Notes under the pieces: generated by a model | What the model was told of the DNA's origin: nothing | What the model saw: the letters and a program-made list of their open reading frames with translations, nothing else | The model's database searches: none | Program-made: the position numbers and the translations under genes | In this document: positions 1-10,599 of the stretch, one piece after another | How the letters are laid out: each line of letters opens with the position of its first letter | Position numbering within the stretch: position 1 is the first letter of the stretch | NCBI GenBank assembly: GCA_949317995.1 | Contig: OX439037.1 | Span: forward strand, 72,293,762-72,357,761 | Reading direction: 5' to 3' | Source of the DNA: Acholoe squamosa | Taxonomy: Eukaryota; Annelida; Polychaeta; Phyllodocida; Polynoidae | DNA: 64,000 nt

Positions 1-23
1 GTACGTGGATTAAGGGCGACAGA

Positions 24-56
24 CGGAGGTGTCGGAGGTGTCGGAGGTGTCGGAGG
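24..56. repeat. 9-bp tandem repeat (cggaggtgt, about 3.7 copies)
   Basis: The unit cggaggtgt is repeated head to tail without change. It sits at the GC-rich left edge of the window and has no coding context. Confidence 0.9.
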
Positions 57-118
57 ACCGGGGCGCCACCGCCAGGGGGGCCACCGATCCTACAAGATGA
101 CCAGAATGACATTGTTAT

Positions 119-151
119 GCTTAGCATGACCTACTATAGGTCATGCTAAGC
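119..151. repeat. perfect 15-bp hairpin with a 3-nt loop
   Basis: Positions 119-133 are the exact reverse complement of 137-151, with the loop cta. It could be a palindromic micro-element or a cruciform-forming site. No gene is attached to it. Confidence 0.85.
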
Positions 152-193
152 CACTACGGTGGAGGTTCATACGAGTCAAGCTTACTAGACGAT

Positions 194-786
194 TGTATGT
201 TTATATGAACAATGATAACTTGTATGTATGTGCAAATAATGATAACACGTAAACACCCAGGGGCCATGGTGTATATAGTTTATTCAAAATTGGATACCCA
301 TCTGCAGGAGGGTCATATATCACTTTCACCCAGTACGCTATTAATTAGTTGGGGAGAGTGTGGCGTAGACCGGTTCCCCCGACCCCGGAGTCACGTCAGA
401 TATTCTCGTATTACTATATATGTATGTCGGTGTAGACCGAGGGGTCGGGGGCGATGCCGAAACCGTCCTGGTGCGGGGGCGGAGGAGCCGCCGACCTCGG
501 AGTCACACCCAAAAACGTTCCATTTACCTGCTTTCGGAGGAGGGTTCCTCCGACGCTGGATCTCTGTCGGAGACGCCAGCGTTGGAGGAACGGGAAGCGT
601 ATAAATAGGAGGGGATCGACACCTTGAGGCAGTCTGGATCCACGGGTGCTGGTGTCTACATCTTCAGGCTTCCCCTCCATAGGCTAGGAGTTACACAAGG
701 ATACTTAGCTGGTGTGGCAGAGAATGCCAGGTAATAAAGTGTCATTAATAACAAGAAGCCGAGTGGTGTGATACTTCCGCATTACA
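194..786 (+). mobile_element. candidate LTR (solo or from a lost element)
   Basis: The stretch begins with TGTATG and ends with CATTACA, the same terminal CATTACA as the gypsy LTRs further right. It has a TATA-like box (gtataaatag) near 600 and an AATAAA at 733-738, in the correct order for an LTR promoter and polyadenylation signal. Most of it is GC rich. The sequence after 786 (tggactccga) could be a primer binding site but matches none I recognise. No second copy and no coding region follow, so the call and the left boundary are tentative. Confidence 0.35.
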
Positions 787-897
787 ATAGTGGACTCCGA
801 TAAAAACGCTACAATATGCTACTTGGTCAGTTTAATTTTGTTACAATTTAGGTAAGGATAATTGTGCAAATTCACATCCTGAAATTGATGGAGTTTA

Positions 898-1758
898 CCC
901 ACTGGGCACATCAACATTGATTCAGCGTTGAAACAATGTTTGCAATGTTTGCATATCAACGGTTGATATAGGTGTAATGGTTCGGATTAAAGTCTTGACT
1001 AGTTCGAAGTGAAAACCAGACGAGGTATCTCGGGTTAGTGCAACCGGCACGTATTTATTACGCTATATGTTTTACATCCACCTCGAAGTGTACTGCTTAG
1101 CTATGTGCAAGCTCAGGTAAAGGTGGTCCGACTCCGTTGGCAGGCAGAGCCAGACTAACGCCTTCCCCGGCCCCAGGTAGGAGCTGGAGCGAGGCGAACA
1201 GTGCTGCCACCACCCCGCAGAGACCAGTGGTCAAGGAGACCTCTAGTGACTACCGGTGATAGGCGCACCGCTCGAAACGCCCTCTCGAGGGAGACGCTCA
1301 CACTATATCACGATCTACGAGCGCCTACATAGGCTTGAAATATAGTTGAATTTGAAAGTTGACAGAACATAATCAAAATCAACTGTGATTCAACACCTAA
1401 CCATCAGCACTGATTCAACGTTTGTATTTCTATGTTGATTCAACATTGACACAACATTGATATGATGTTGAAACAATGTTGATATTTGTTAGGGCATTCT
1501 TTGTTGACATGTCAATGTTGAATCAACATTGAAATCAATATTGTTGATTCAACATTGACAAATCAATGTTGAGTCAACATTGAATTGAGAACAATATTTC
1601 AACATTGATATGTCAATTGTTGATTGGATGTTGAAATGGTGTTGGTTGACAACATTGAAATAGAATCATTGAAAAGGTGTTGAAGACAGGTTGATCAACA
1701 TCATCAACACAATATCAGCGGGTTGTCAACGTTGATGCAACGTTCTGTGCCCACTGGG
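898..1758. mobile_element. MITE-like element with TIR cccactgggcaca, interrupted by another insertion
   Basis: The left end cccactgggcaca (898) is matched by the right end tgtgcccactggg (to 1758) as an imperfect inverted repeat, and both sides are flanked by TA. The interior is a dense mixture of direct and inverted copies of the motif ttgattcaacattga, mainly 905-970 and 1370-1745. The GC-rich stretch about 985-1330 has no such motifs and looks like a later insertion. There is no coding sequence. A similar degenerate ttgattcaa/tcaacattga stretch occurs near 12,450-12,545. Confidence 0.6.
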
Positions 1759-2488
1759 TAGTCATTAGCCATAATACTGTAAGAGTAATAGGAGGCTTGG
1801 TGGGGGCACAATATTGAATATACCCTGATGAGTAAGCTAATAGATCATGGATATTGCAGCCCTAGGGCCGTACATGCTGTATATATCCGAGCCGCGGAGA
1901 CATTTTGTAAGTGCAAGCGATACGGCCCGTGTCCGCTCTGCGCGAAGCCATTGTTTTTGTTCCTTGCCGGGAGAGGTACCGCCATGTTTACACTTTTCGT
2001 ATGGAATCCAACCATGACATGTTATAATATCAAGGTCCCAAGAAGTATTCGATCCATAGACGAGGAATACGTGCTAATTTTCTCCATTTTCTTCGATATA
2101 AATAAGAATCCAAATTTGGCATGTAAAAAGAATGTTTTTGGGCCAAAATAGGCATTTTTGTTGATTTATGTTGCCATGGAAACATGATTTTCATTCTAAA
2201 TAGGGAAATCAATGATCCCATTTGAAGGAACATCTCACAAGGTTTACTATGGTGAAAACAGAATGAAAATACCATTTCTAGATCATGCGTATTAGCTATA
2301 TATCTCATGACCAATTAGACATAGAGCTTATTAACATTCTTGAAATGGCCACACCTACCCATATCTAGGAAGCCATTCCTCCAAAACTAACAGGAGTATC
2401 TTCTCATGCTATGTATCACTGTAAAGCTAGTGATTTGAATTTTAAAGTTGACGTTTAGCACGGAGCACCCTTTCTCCTTGCCTCTACA
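1759..2488. other. non-coding, contains one arm of the foldback repeat
   Basis: I see no gene here. It holds a 108-bp copy of the foldback arm (2005-2112). The small ORFs present have no recognisable motif. Confidence 0.6.
2005..2112 (+). repeat. 108-bp copy of foldback-element arm
   Basis: This stretch is repeated at 3761-3868 with no difference that I could find, and is present inverted and slightly diverged at 4014-4117. Here it occurs without its inverted partner. Confidence 0.85.
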
Positions 2489-3760
2489 CATATGCCTTAT
2501 TTAGCTAATTACCAACTACTGTTAACATTCTCCTGTGGACAGTGTGCTGTGTTTATCCAGCTACATCTTATGGCAGTGTGGGTAATAGAACAAATATTTG
2601 CCTTATACTACCATTACACCTATAATGGTTCAGATATACCTTTCAGCTTTGTGTTAAGTGGAATGGAATCAGTGGGTGGTCATAACAGAATTTGGAAAAA
2701 TTATCAGAAATAGTAGAACTTATTCCTGCTACTAACATATCTTTTGCTTCATTGGTCTGCTTAAATCTTAGACTGGCAAAATTAATAAATAGGTGTGAGG
2801 TTGTTGGTTGTGAACTGTAGACAGAGTTAACATCATCATAATCTTCATTCATCTCAAGGGTGGTCAAACAGTCTTAAGCCATTGCCTACCATACAATCAG
2901 AATTGGGAATTCACACTTGTTTGTTGGCATTCTTCTTGTTGTGCTGATCTAGTTTTGCCTTTAGACTGGCATAAGTGTAGAACAACTCAGCATAGCAGAT
3001 GGCCGTAGAGAAAATGAGCATTCCAATGGCCACTAGGAGACCTAGCAGTAGCATTTCATTGAGACTGGCATGGATGGCGAGGAAGATGACTTGTAAACCA
3101 CGACTATATTTGAATATCTTCAGCACTCTGACAGCACGCAGCACAGCCACCAGGCCAAGCACGTTATATGATACCTCCAGGTTATGGGTCACCTGTCAAT
3201 GGTTTTAGGAAATAGGGTAATTCAGGGGCGATGGCTCTCAATACACTATTATAATGAGACAGATTTCTGTGCCTATTAGGATTGCAATGCATTTGATCAA
3301 TTAAAGTTAGTACGTCCGAAAATAGTATTCTAAATCCATGTCTACATCTGTTTCATAACTAATAATCTCATACTGAAATGATAAGTAATGAGTAAATGTG
3401 ATCCAAGGCACTAAGGGTTCAGATATGGGGAACCATAATACTTAGCCTCAGGTTTCCTCCAGTGTATTTCTTGGGTGCAACTTAATCTGTCCCCTCAAAA
3501 TGTGCACCATATAGATCTATCAATAACATTCAAATGTCAGTGAAATTGGTAAAATATGATTTAAAAGGTGATTAAAGTATATAATTGAGAAATAATGGTC
3601 TTTCTATCCTGTCACACTTAAGCTATACTTTGAAGATTGATTTTAGGCAGATTCATCAGATATACCAACTTTAACTTTACAAAGAAGAACATACTGCACA
3701 CACGGTTAGTGTACCACAGCATCGGGTGCTCATCTGAGTTGTAGTACTTGTCCTTTTTCG
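2489..3760. repeat. 1.27-kb segmental duplication, copy 1 (of Kv-like gene exons)
   Basis: This block repeats at 4480-5751 with a constant offset of 1991 bp and only a handful of base differences (for example attctcc/atcctcc near 2529, ttgcc/tacc near 2599, tttgaagatt/tttgtagatt near 3632). It carries minus-strand S4-S5 exon sequence (2911-3192), part of the S2 exon at its right end, and a possible C-terminal tail frame (2643-2867). Its right edge breaks inside the S2 exon and abuts the foldback arm at 3761. Copy 2 continues into the rest of the gene, so copy 1 is the derived one. Confidence 0.9.
2911..3192 (-). pseudogene. duplicated Kv-like channel exon (S4-S5), copy 1
   Basis: This is the duplicate of the exon at 4902-5183 and encodes the same protein stretch: a positively charged S4 (RAVRVLKIFKYSRG), the linker and a hydrophobic S5. 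A 3' splice site (ccattgacag) precedes it at 3193. On the minus strand it lies downstream of the original S4-S5 exon. If spliced in, it would repeat part of the voltage sensor. No pore motif (TVGYGD-like) follows in the window, so I treat it as a non-functional duplicate. Confidence 0.6.
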
Positions 3761-4117
3761 AATCCAACCATGACATGTTATAATATCAAGGTCCCAAGAA
3801 GTATTCGATCCATAGACGAGGAATACGTGCTAATTTTCTCCATTTTCTTCGATATAAATAAGAATCCATTGATTTTCCCAACGTACGCGAGTCGCGGTCC
3901 GGCCATTCCCACCCGCCTCCTTGTCCGGCGAAAGTGTGTCAGATGTAGATATAGGTCAACTGCTCGTCATACAAGGAAGACGCCGAAAATTTCAGACCGT
4001 ATTGGAAAATCAATGGATTCTTATTTATAAATATTGAAGAAAATGGAGAAAATTAGCACGCATTCCTCTTCTATGGATCGAAAACTTCTTGGGATTTCGA
4101 TATTATAACATGACAAG
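3761..4117. mobile_element. foldback / MITE element with about 105-bp inverted arms
   Basis: The left arm 3761-3868 (starting aatccaaccatgacatg) is matched by an inverted, slightly diverged right arm 4014-4117 (ending cattataacatgaca in its own direction). About 145 bp of unrelated sequence lies between. A third, apparently identical arm lies at 2005-2112. The element sits exactly at the junction of the duplicated Kv exon block. No transposase is encoded. Confidence 0.7.
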
Positions 4118-4204
4118 CTTGGAACCAAGACGAAAACTGACTGCAAACATAGCACTAGGACCTCAGGTTAGAACTTATTTATTTTCGCATTGGGTTTCAT
4201 CACC

Positions 4205-4320
4205 GTTCAGTGTGGCGCTATGGCTAAGGCCTTCGCCTACCACCACTGCGGCCGGGGTTCAATCCTCATACGAGTTGGGACGATTTTTCACATTGAAACA
4301 ATGGCGAGACTAAATTTCTA
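4205..4320 (+). mobile_element. tRNA-derived SINE
   Basis: A Pol III promoter layout is visible: an A-box-like tggcgctatggctaagg near 4212 and a B-box-like ggttcaatcct near 4256, about 35 bp apart, with ggcctt...ccactgcggccgg as in tRNA-derived SINEs. The 3' limit is not clear. Confidence 0.55.
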
Positions 4321-4479
4321 TGTCTGCCAGTGTCTCCCAAAATATTCTAAGTCCAACTTGACCCCGAAAAAGTATATACCAAAAATTTCAAAAATGCACA
4401 TATGTGGTATATGCAGAATAATGCGCGGCTAAACTGCATATAAACCCACCGGAAGTCCCGAAATCGTGGTATAATATAC

Positions 4480-5751
4480 AATATGCCTTATTTAGCTAAT
4501 TACCAACTACTGTTAACATCCTCCTGTGGACAGTGTGCTGTGTTTATCCAGCTACATCTTATGGCAGTGTGGGTAATAGAACAAATATTTACCTTATACT
4601 ACCATTACACCTATAATGGTTCAGATATACCTTTCAGCTTTGTGTTAAGTGGAATGGAATCAGTGGGTGGTCATAACAGAATTTGGAAAAATTATCAGAA
4701 ATAGTAGAACTTATTCCTGCTACTAACATATCTTTTGCTTCATTGGTCTGCTTAAATCTTAGACTGGCAAAATTAATAAATAGGTGTGAGGTTGTTGGTT
4801 GTGAACTGTAGACAGAGTTAACATCATCATAATCTTCATTCATCTCAAGGGTGGTCAAACAGTCTTAAGCCATTGCCTACCATACAATCAGAATTGGGAA
4901 TTCACACTTGTTTGTTGGCATTCTTCTTGTTGTGCTGATCTAGTTTTGCCTTTAGACTGGCATAAGTGTAGAACAACTCAGCATAGCAGATGGCCGTAGA
5001 GAAAATGAGCATTCCAATGGCCACTAGGAGACCTAGCAGTAGCATTTCATTGAGACTGGCATGGATGGCGAGGAAGATGACTTGTAAACCACGACTATAT
5101 TTGAATATCTTCAGCACTCTGACAGCACGCAGCACAGCCACCAGGCCAAGCACGTTATATGATACCTCCAGGTTATGGGTCACCTGTCAATGGTTTTAGG
5201 AAATAGGGTAATTCAGGGGCGATGGCTCTCAATACACTATTATAATGAGACAGATTTCTGTGCCTATTAGGATTGCAATGCATTTGATCAATTAAAGTTA
5301 GTACGTCCGAAAATAGTATTCTAAATCCATGTCTACATCTGTTTCATAACTAATAATCTCATACTGAAATGATAAGTAATGAGTAAATGTGATCCAAGGC
5401 ACTAAGGGTTCAGATATGGGGAACCATAATACTTAGCCTCAGGTTTCCTCCAGTGTATTTCTTGGGTGCAACTTAATCTGTCCCCTCAAAATGTGCACCA
5501 TATAGATCTATCAATAACATTCAAATGTCAGTGAAATTGGTAAAATATGATTTAAAAGGTGATTAAAGTATATAATTGAGAAATAATGGTCTTTCTATCC
5601 TGTCACACTTAAGCTATACTTTGTAGATTGATTTTAGGCAGATTCATCAGATATACCAACTTTAACTTTACAAAGAAGAACATACTGCACACACGGTTAG
5701 TGTACCACAGCATCGGGTGCTCATCTGAGTTGTAGTACTTGTCCTTTTTCG
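4480..5751. repeat. 1.27-kb segmental duplication, copy 2 (parental)
   Basis: Nearly identical to 2489-3760. This copy continues past 5751 into the rest of the S2 exon and the upstream channel exons, which marks it as the original. Confidence 0.9.
4902..5183 (-). CDS. voltage-gated potassium channel-like protein, S4-S5 exon
   Basis: The translated stretch begins VTHNLEVSYNVLGLVAV and contains a typical Kv S4 voltage sensor, RAVRVLKIFKYSRG, with basic residues every third position. An amphipathic S4-S5 linker (IFLAIHASLNEM) and a hydrophobic S5 ending STAICYAEL follow, as in Kv channels. The exon opens directly after a 3' splice site (attgacag, 5184). A stop is met after KNANKQV and the true donor is unclear. 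The expected pore helix and selectivity filter are not found downstream on this strand (toward position 1), so the gene is either broken or continues outside the window. S3 was also not recognised between this exon and the S2 exon. Confidence 0.7.
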   Translation of the reverse strand: MTHNLEVSYNVLGLVAVLRAVRVLKIFKYSRGLQVIFLAIHASLNEMLLLGLLVAIGMLIFSTAICYAELFYTYASLKAKLDQHNKKNANKQV

Positions 5752-5881
5752 GGATTTGATGTGTTCCAAGATGAGGCCAGGATACCCTCCAGGTCCTTGT
5801 TAATTGGGACATGCAGGTTTCCACATGTCTCCAGGGAGATAACCATTGTGGATCAGCAGGCCCAGGAAGAAAAATGACCAA
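5672..5881 (-). CDS. voltage-gated potassium channel-like protein, S1-S2 linker and start of S2
   Basis: The frame contains SDEHPMLWYTNRVCSMFF, which fits the start of S2 in Kv channels (acidic residue, HP, then VC...WF/FF). A donor (ttt|gtaaag) lies at 5671-5670 directly after the FF. A likely acceptor (ccctctag) lies at 5882. The right half is not part of the duplicated block, the left half is. The upstream part of the frame (rich in Trp and Arg) is less Kv-like, so the exon start may be wrong. Confidence 0.5.
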
Positions 5882-5883
5882 AT

Positions 5884-6147
5884 CTAGAGGGCAGAAAACA
5901 TATTAAAGTTGCATATCATATACTGCAGAAGTAACACTACGTAAGAATGCATAGGGAGATAGGGTGGACACCATAGGAGGCCCAGGAAGAATAAAGACAC
6001 ATTGGCCATGAATAAACATACATAAGCAAATGTGAACGACCATGGAATATTTTTGCATCGTATTCCCCGAAGTGATTCTGCCGTATTCAACGAGGCCTTA
6101 TTATGGCATGTCCAGTACTGTTCTACAGTAATGATCATATCTGCCAT
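5884..6147 (-). other. possible S1 exon of the Kv-like gene
   Basis: This open stretch encodes a hydrophobic segment (FAYVCLFMANVSLFFLGLLW) that could be S1. It lies in the right place between the T1 exon and the S2 exon. No clear family motif or splice sites confirm it, and it may be intron sequence that is open by chance. Confidence 0.3.
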
Positions 6148-6187
6148 GATATAAAATTAGTTATTCAGATATGTGATATACAATATA

Positions 6188-6379
6188 CCGTATCGGCCTG
6201 TATAAGCGCCCCGGTGCTTATAGATTTCAACCTGGCTGTACCCCCGGCACTTATATAAGACTGATGCCTATTCTAGACTTAATTTATAGTGGATTTTTCA
6301 ATTAATGCCACTGTGCCCCCGGCGCTTATTCAAGACCGGCACTCATTCAAGGGCCCGGCACTTATACAGGCCACTACGG
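6188..6379. mobile_element. 192-bp MITE with about 25-bp TIRs, TA target duplication
   Basis: The left end ccgtatcggcctgtataagc and the right end (reverse complement ccgtagtggcctgtataagt) match closely, both flanked by TA. The interior has further copies of ggcacttat/cccccggc motifs. The TA duplication fits the Tc1/mariner superfamily. It lies in the intron between the T1 exon and the next channel exon. Confidence 0.75.
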
Positions 6380-6662
6380 TAGTTCGGATCAGGTTAGGAT
6401 ACTACGCATGATAGCTAAAGGAACAGAAAGGAATCTGGAAAGTAATAAATCACATCATTAACACAAGCATTCCTTTATTTATAGAGGAATACCGTTGGAT
6501 GCATTGACTATGCACCATAACTCCAAAGGCACTGAGCCTTCTTAATTAAACTAGCAGATCTTCTAGATTAAACTAGGAACCTGGCACCAAATTCTGTTAA
6601 AACAGATACAGTATGCTCTTTATTCATGCCTAAAATGCTCAATTTTACATCCATATCCTTAC

Positions 6663-7118
6663 CTTGGCTACTTTAGAGGAGTGTGGGTCATCCAGGAACA
6701 GCCAGACAGCATTCATCCGTCTCCTCAAAGTGCCCTTAGCTGCCTGCACCATGTCCTCCTGTCCCCCATAAGCCTTATCTTTGATGTCTAAGGTGTTCTG
6801 TCCTTCCTCCCAATCACTGCATGCCTTCCAGCAGCATGATGAGATGAACCCTTCATCCAGCCCCCAGAACTCTAGTTCTTTATGCACAGATGGTGCACAC
6901 TTAGGGAAGTGTATCTCTGCATGTTGGCAAGCATCTAGAACATAGTGAAAAAGGTGAGGGTTATGGTCAAAATAATACTCATGGTTATCCAAGTCATAGC
7001 TTGAGTCCTGTGGGGAGATCTGCAACAGGCGTGTACCAGGGATACGGGATAATGTTGACATCCATGTCACAAATCGCTGACCTCCACTGTTCAAAGTGAC
7101 CTTGGTGTCACCCTCCAT
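6663..7118 (-). CDS. voltage-gated potassium channel-like protein, first coding exon with T1 tetramerisation domain
   Basis: The exon starts at an ATG (7118) and encodes 152 residues ending at a good donor (aag|gtaagg, 6662). Residues about 7-105 are a Kv T1/BTB domain: VTLNSGGQRFVTW, FDHNP in place of the usual FDRNP, HKELEFWGLDE, and SSCCW. A Cys followed 20 residues later by CC matches the T1 zinc site of Kv2/Kv3/Kv4 (Shab, Shaw, Shal) channels and argues against Shaker type. The His-Cys spacing is Hx3C (HFPKC) instead of the usual Hx5C. T1 lets subunits of the same subfamily tetramerise in the cytosol. The rest of the channel lies at lower coordinates on the same strand and is incomplete here. 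Confidence 0.8.
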
Positions 7119-8296
7119 GATGGTATGGATTCACTCTGCTCTGATCTTACGGTATATAATGAGGTGTATTGATTTTTCCTAGTACTACTTGTTAAATAAA
7201 CATGTATGTATACTTATACTTACATGTCATGGGAGTTCTACAATGTATTACTATGACACCAACATTCCTTACCATGTGAGACGGTGTCAAAGACTGTCCT
7301 CAAAGAACATGTCTATATAATTATGTTTCCTACTTTTCCCTATAAATACAGTAGGATGATATAATATGGTTCCCAACCATTTAGCTGAGTCTTGCTCTCT
7401 CCTACAAATGTATCATTAGGTGCTGTATAAGAATATACTAGTATTGATGTACTCAGAGTACTTATGATTATTCTACTTCTTCTCATGGCGATAGTGCTAC
7501 TACTACCTGGGCAGATACTACTAAAGGCAGTTGGTACAGTGAAGGGAATGCAATAACTCCTCCATTCACATTCCCAGCAGTCCAACTGTCCTACAAGTGG
7601 CTACAGCAGTGTAATAGAGTGTGAGTCCCTCTCACCGTCAGTATGGCACAGCAGTCTGCAGTCCCATGTTCATCAGAGTATCCAGGTAGGTTGGCGCAAG
7701 CTGTGTATAGTATAAATCTTATCCTCAATAACTCAGTGCCCATCTGTAAACATGTAGTGCTCACAGCTATTTAGTTAAAAGCAATGCTCAGAAAATGCTC
7801 AGTTAAACCCATCTCTACTGTGCTGCCTCCCCCATGCTGTCAGCTGACACACTGTGTGAATTACAGACTGTGGTAGATGCCCTGTTCTCCTCAGCCCCTG
7901 CTGCCTGCATGGCACTGCTCCTGGTAGTGGTTAAGGAGGCAGAGTGTGAGAGGATAATCTCCAGTGTCTGTCCATCAGGGGTGGCAACTCATCTACTCAG
8001 TCTGAGAGTTACAGTTTACAACCTTAATGGTTGCCTCTGCTGGTATTAAGTGACTCTGTGCATGTTGGTTTGTGGTTAGCAAAAAGACACATTAGGACAC
8101 GATATTGCATGTTATTACACAACCTCTGTGATTTTGGGTGCTTTTTCTGGATATTCCCATCCTGGTACCTGTCAATATTGCAGGTCTTAGGATGCACACT
8201 TAGGGGTGCCGATATCCAGGATATCAGCACTCCTTACATGTCCTATGTCACATGTCATATGTCACATGTCATATGTTAAAACCCACAAAATTTTCA
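7119..8296. other. upstream of the Kv-like gene, no gene recognised
   Basis: This should hold the 5' UTR and promoter of the minus-strand channel gene. I see no convincing coding region on either strand. The short ORFs at 7340-7585 and 7834-8049 lack motifs. Confidence 0.5.
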
Positions 8297-8375
8297 TTGC
8301 CAGGGTAGGGGTCGAACCTGCAGTCTCCTGATCCCAAATCCAACTCCCTATGCAGTGCGCCACAGGGACTGATGA
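8297..8375 (-). mobile_element. tRNA-derived SINE or tRNA pseudogene
   Basis: Read on the minus strand it has an A-box (tggcgcactgcatagg) and a perfect B-box (ggttcgacccc) about 40 bp apart. The cloverleaf is not complete, so it is a SINE head or pseudogene, not a functional tRNA. Confidence 0.55.
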
Positions 8376-8520
8376 AAGATGCTTGGTTAGAACCAGGTCT
8401 GTATAAGTTATTGAAATGCTGTGCCCCCCCACAACAACTCTCACATACGCAAGGTTAGAATAGCATTATAATTATAGACACCTGCTGGACGCGTTCAAAC
8501 CAAGCCAAGCCAGGCGCTGA

Positions 8521-8612
8521 GGTGTGTGACCCGGTGGTCTAGTGGTTAGTGCATTGCGCTCAGCTGCTAGAGGTAGGTGAGACGAATCCCGGTTCGGGCG
8601 AATCTTTTTTTT
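8521..8612 (+). mobile_element. tRNA-like (Glu-like) SINE head with Pol III terminator
   Basis: The A-box region tggtctagtggttag is the one found in tRNA-Glu/Asp genes. A degenerate T-arm (cccggttcgggcg) follows, then a run of eight T (8606-8613) that can end Pol III transcription. The arms do not pair as a full tRNA. Confidence 0.5.
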
Positions 8613-8935
8613 CACCTTGTGTACACACACTATGACAGGCTTTGAGTCCTGGGGAAGGATTTTTGTTTTCAACTTGTTTTTATTGATTATCTATTGATTA
8701 TTTATTGTTTTTTTATTGATTGATCATGTAATAAAAACAGTATTGAATGGGCTATCAGGCACCTCATTCAGTGTATCGTAGGATATTGTAACTCGGGGCC
8801 TACAGCCTACAGAAGGGCTAATCTACAATACCCATGAATAGATTAATAATACTCGGTGCTCTTAGTGCAACTGCTGGATACTCACCTATATGCAATAAGT
8901 GCATTAATAATAATAATGCATAACACCCTAGCAAG

Positions 8936-9034
8936 GCTGGTTCCACCGTGTTGGTCGGGTCCATTTTGTGCTAATCAGACCGAATTTTATATATACCAAA
9001 TGTATGGAAATAGACCCGACACAGTGGAACCAGC
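8936..9034. mobile_element. 99-bp MITE with TIR gctggttccac
   Basis: The left end gctggttccaccgtgttggt and the right end (cgacacagtggaaccagc) are inverted repeats of about 28 bp, with few mismatches. A diverged copy lies at 11,240-11,363. Both are preceded by similar sequence (aataatgcata). Confidence 0.65.
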
Positions 9035-9424
9035 ACTTTATTCCATACGTTTTAATGCTATATAAAGATTGGTCGGATTTGCAGAAATTGACTCGATCGA
9101 CACAGTGTGATCTGGTGTAAGCATCTATCAAGTACCATGTCTACAGTGTCCATGAGGAGATTGATACTACTCGGTGCTCTCAATGCGCTTGTTGGTACAA
9201 TGATGGATGTATGACCAATAATCATGAATCGTCATTATTTAGGCTGCCAGGGGGACTAAAAAAAAGTTCTGGACCAGCCAAAAAAGCTTTAGGGTACATA
9301 TACTACAGGTGTTGGGGGTTAGGGTCCATATGTGCGGGTAGGTTAAATATCATTTTTAAACCCATAGCATGGGGCAATAGTTGACTACCTCAATTATGCA
9401 CTAGACCCGAGAGAGACCCTTCCC

Positions 9425-9935
9425 TGTAAAGCCTTAATGAAGTAAGATCTTTATATTAACAGGCCAAGTTATCTCATATAAAGATCCACTGTCATATAAG
9501 ATATCATAGTTACGTACACTGGTGGCAGAATCTAGGGGCTCTCTGAGGTCTAGGGTCTGTCTCGGGTCTAGGGTCTGTCTCAGGTCCAATTGCTAGTGAT
9601 TATACAATAGCTTGAAGATTTAATGGAGTGGGATGTTGATATGAACAGGCCAAGTTACTCTTATATAAAGGTCCATTGTCATGTAAGATATAGTTATATA
9701 CACTGGTAGCAGACTCTAGGGGCTCTTTCGGGTCTAGGGTCTCTCTCGGGTCTAGGGTCTCTCTCGGGTCCAATTTCTAGTGATTATACCATAGCTCTAA
9801 GCCTTAATGGAGTCAGATGTTGCTATTGACAGGCCAGGTTACTCTCATATAAAGGTCCATTTTCATATGAGATTTTATAGTTAAATATATAATACATTGG
9901 TGGCAGACTGAACATCAGTGAGATTAAGGGTCTCT
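9425..9935. repeat. about 185-bp tandem repeat, three diverged units
   Basis: Units begin near 9425, 9606 and 9790. Each holds aacaggccaagtta, catataaagg/tcc and a cluster of short subrepeats, ggtctagggtctctctcg. Further lone copies of the ggtctctctcgggtcta subrepeat occur up to 10,140, so the array decays to the right. No coding potential. Confidence 0.75.
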
Positions 9936-10599
9936 CTCAGGTCTAACACAAAACTACCCCAACTGTGTCATCTAAATTTGATGGACTACCCAGGCCATGA
10001 TATGGGAGCTAGATTTCCAATATTTTTTTCATGCATCTAGGTACATGTTAAGGCTTTGCATGGTATATCTATATCATCTCTGTGCTATAGGAATAATAGA
10101 ACATGGTTGCTATGTTAGGGTCTCTCTCGGGTCTAGTGTAAAACTGCCAATATACCTTTAGTCATCCAGCATAGATGGTACAGTGATCACATATTCCTAT
10201 TTGGTCTTAAAATTTTCCCTGTGCTCTAGGGGAAATACCAAAACCAAAAATTGAAACTATACCCCATTTATTTTCATAACTTGCAAGTTGCACTTGAGAT
10301 TTTTGTGTTTTTGCTTGGAAAGACCTCATTCTGGCCAGTTTTAGCCCAATAGCTCCCTAAATATGCCTTGTAGATAGGCAAAACACATATACCCCTTGTA
10401 GCTCTATCCCATCCTGACCAGAATAAATGATAAAGACACATATATTATTTATTTGAAGTTTTTTTTAAGGGAAAAGAAGAACAGGCCAGTTAACGATGAT
10501 TCACGATTATTGGTCGTATACAGACACCAATTACTGCCCATCAATATACGGCACCCGTTAAACAAATCCTGCATAATGTGGACATGTTAACAGCCGTCT
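9936..10599. other. non-coding, no gene recognised
   Basis: AT-rich sequence with degenerate remnants of the preceding array near 10,115-10,140. Nothing else is seen. Confidence 0.5.

Noticed and set aside
212..680. overlapping ORFs on both strands at the left edge
   Set aside because: They lie inside the LTR-like GC-rich sequence and show no family motif.
2643..2867. minus-strand 74-codon frame as the C-terminal tail of the Kv gene
   Set aside because: Possible, but no pore precedes it and no motif supports it, so it is only mentioned within the duplicated block.
7834..8049. 71-codon ORF with a hydrophobic stretch
   Set aside because: Short, no splice or family support, upstream of the Kv gene on the opposite strand.
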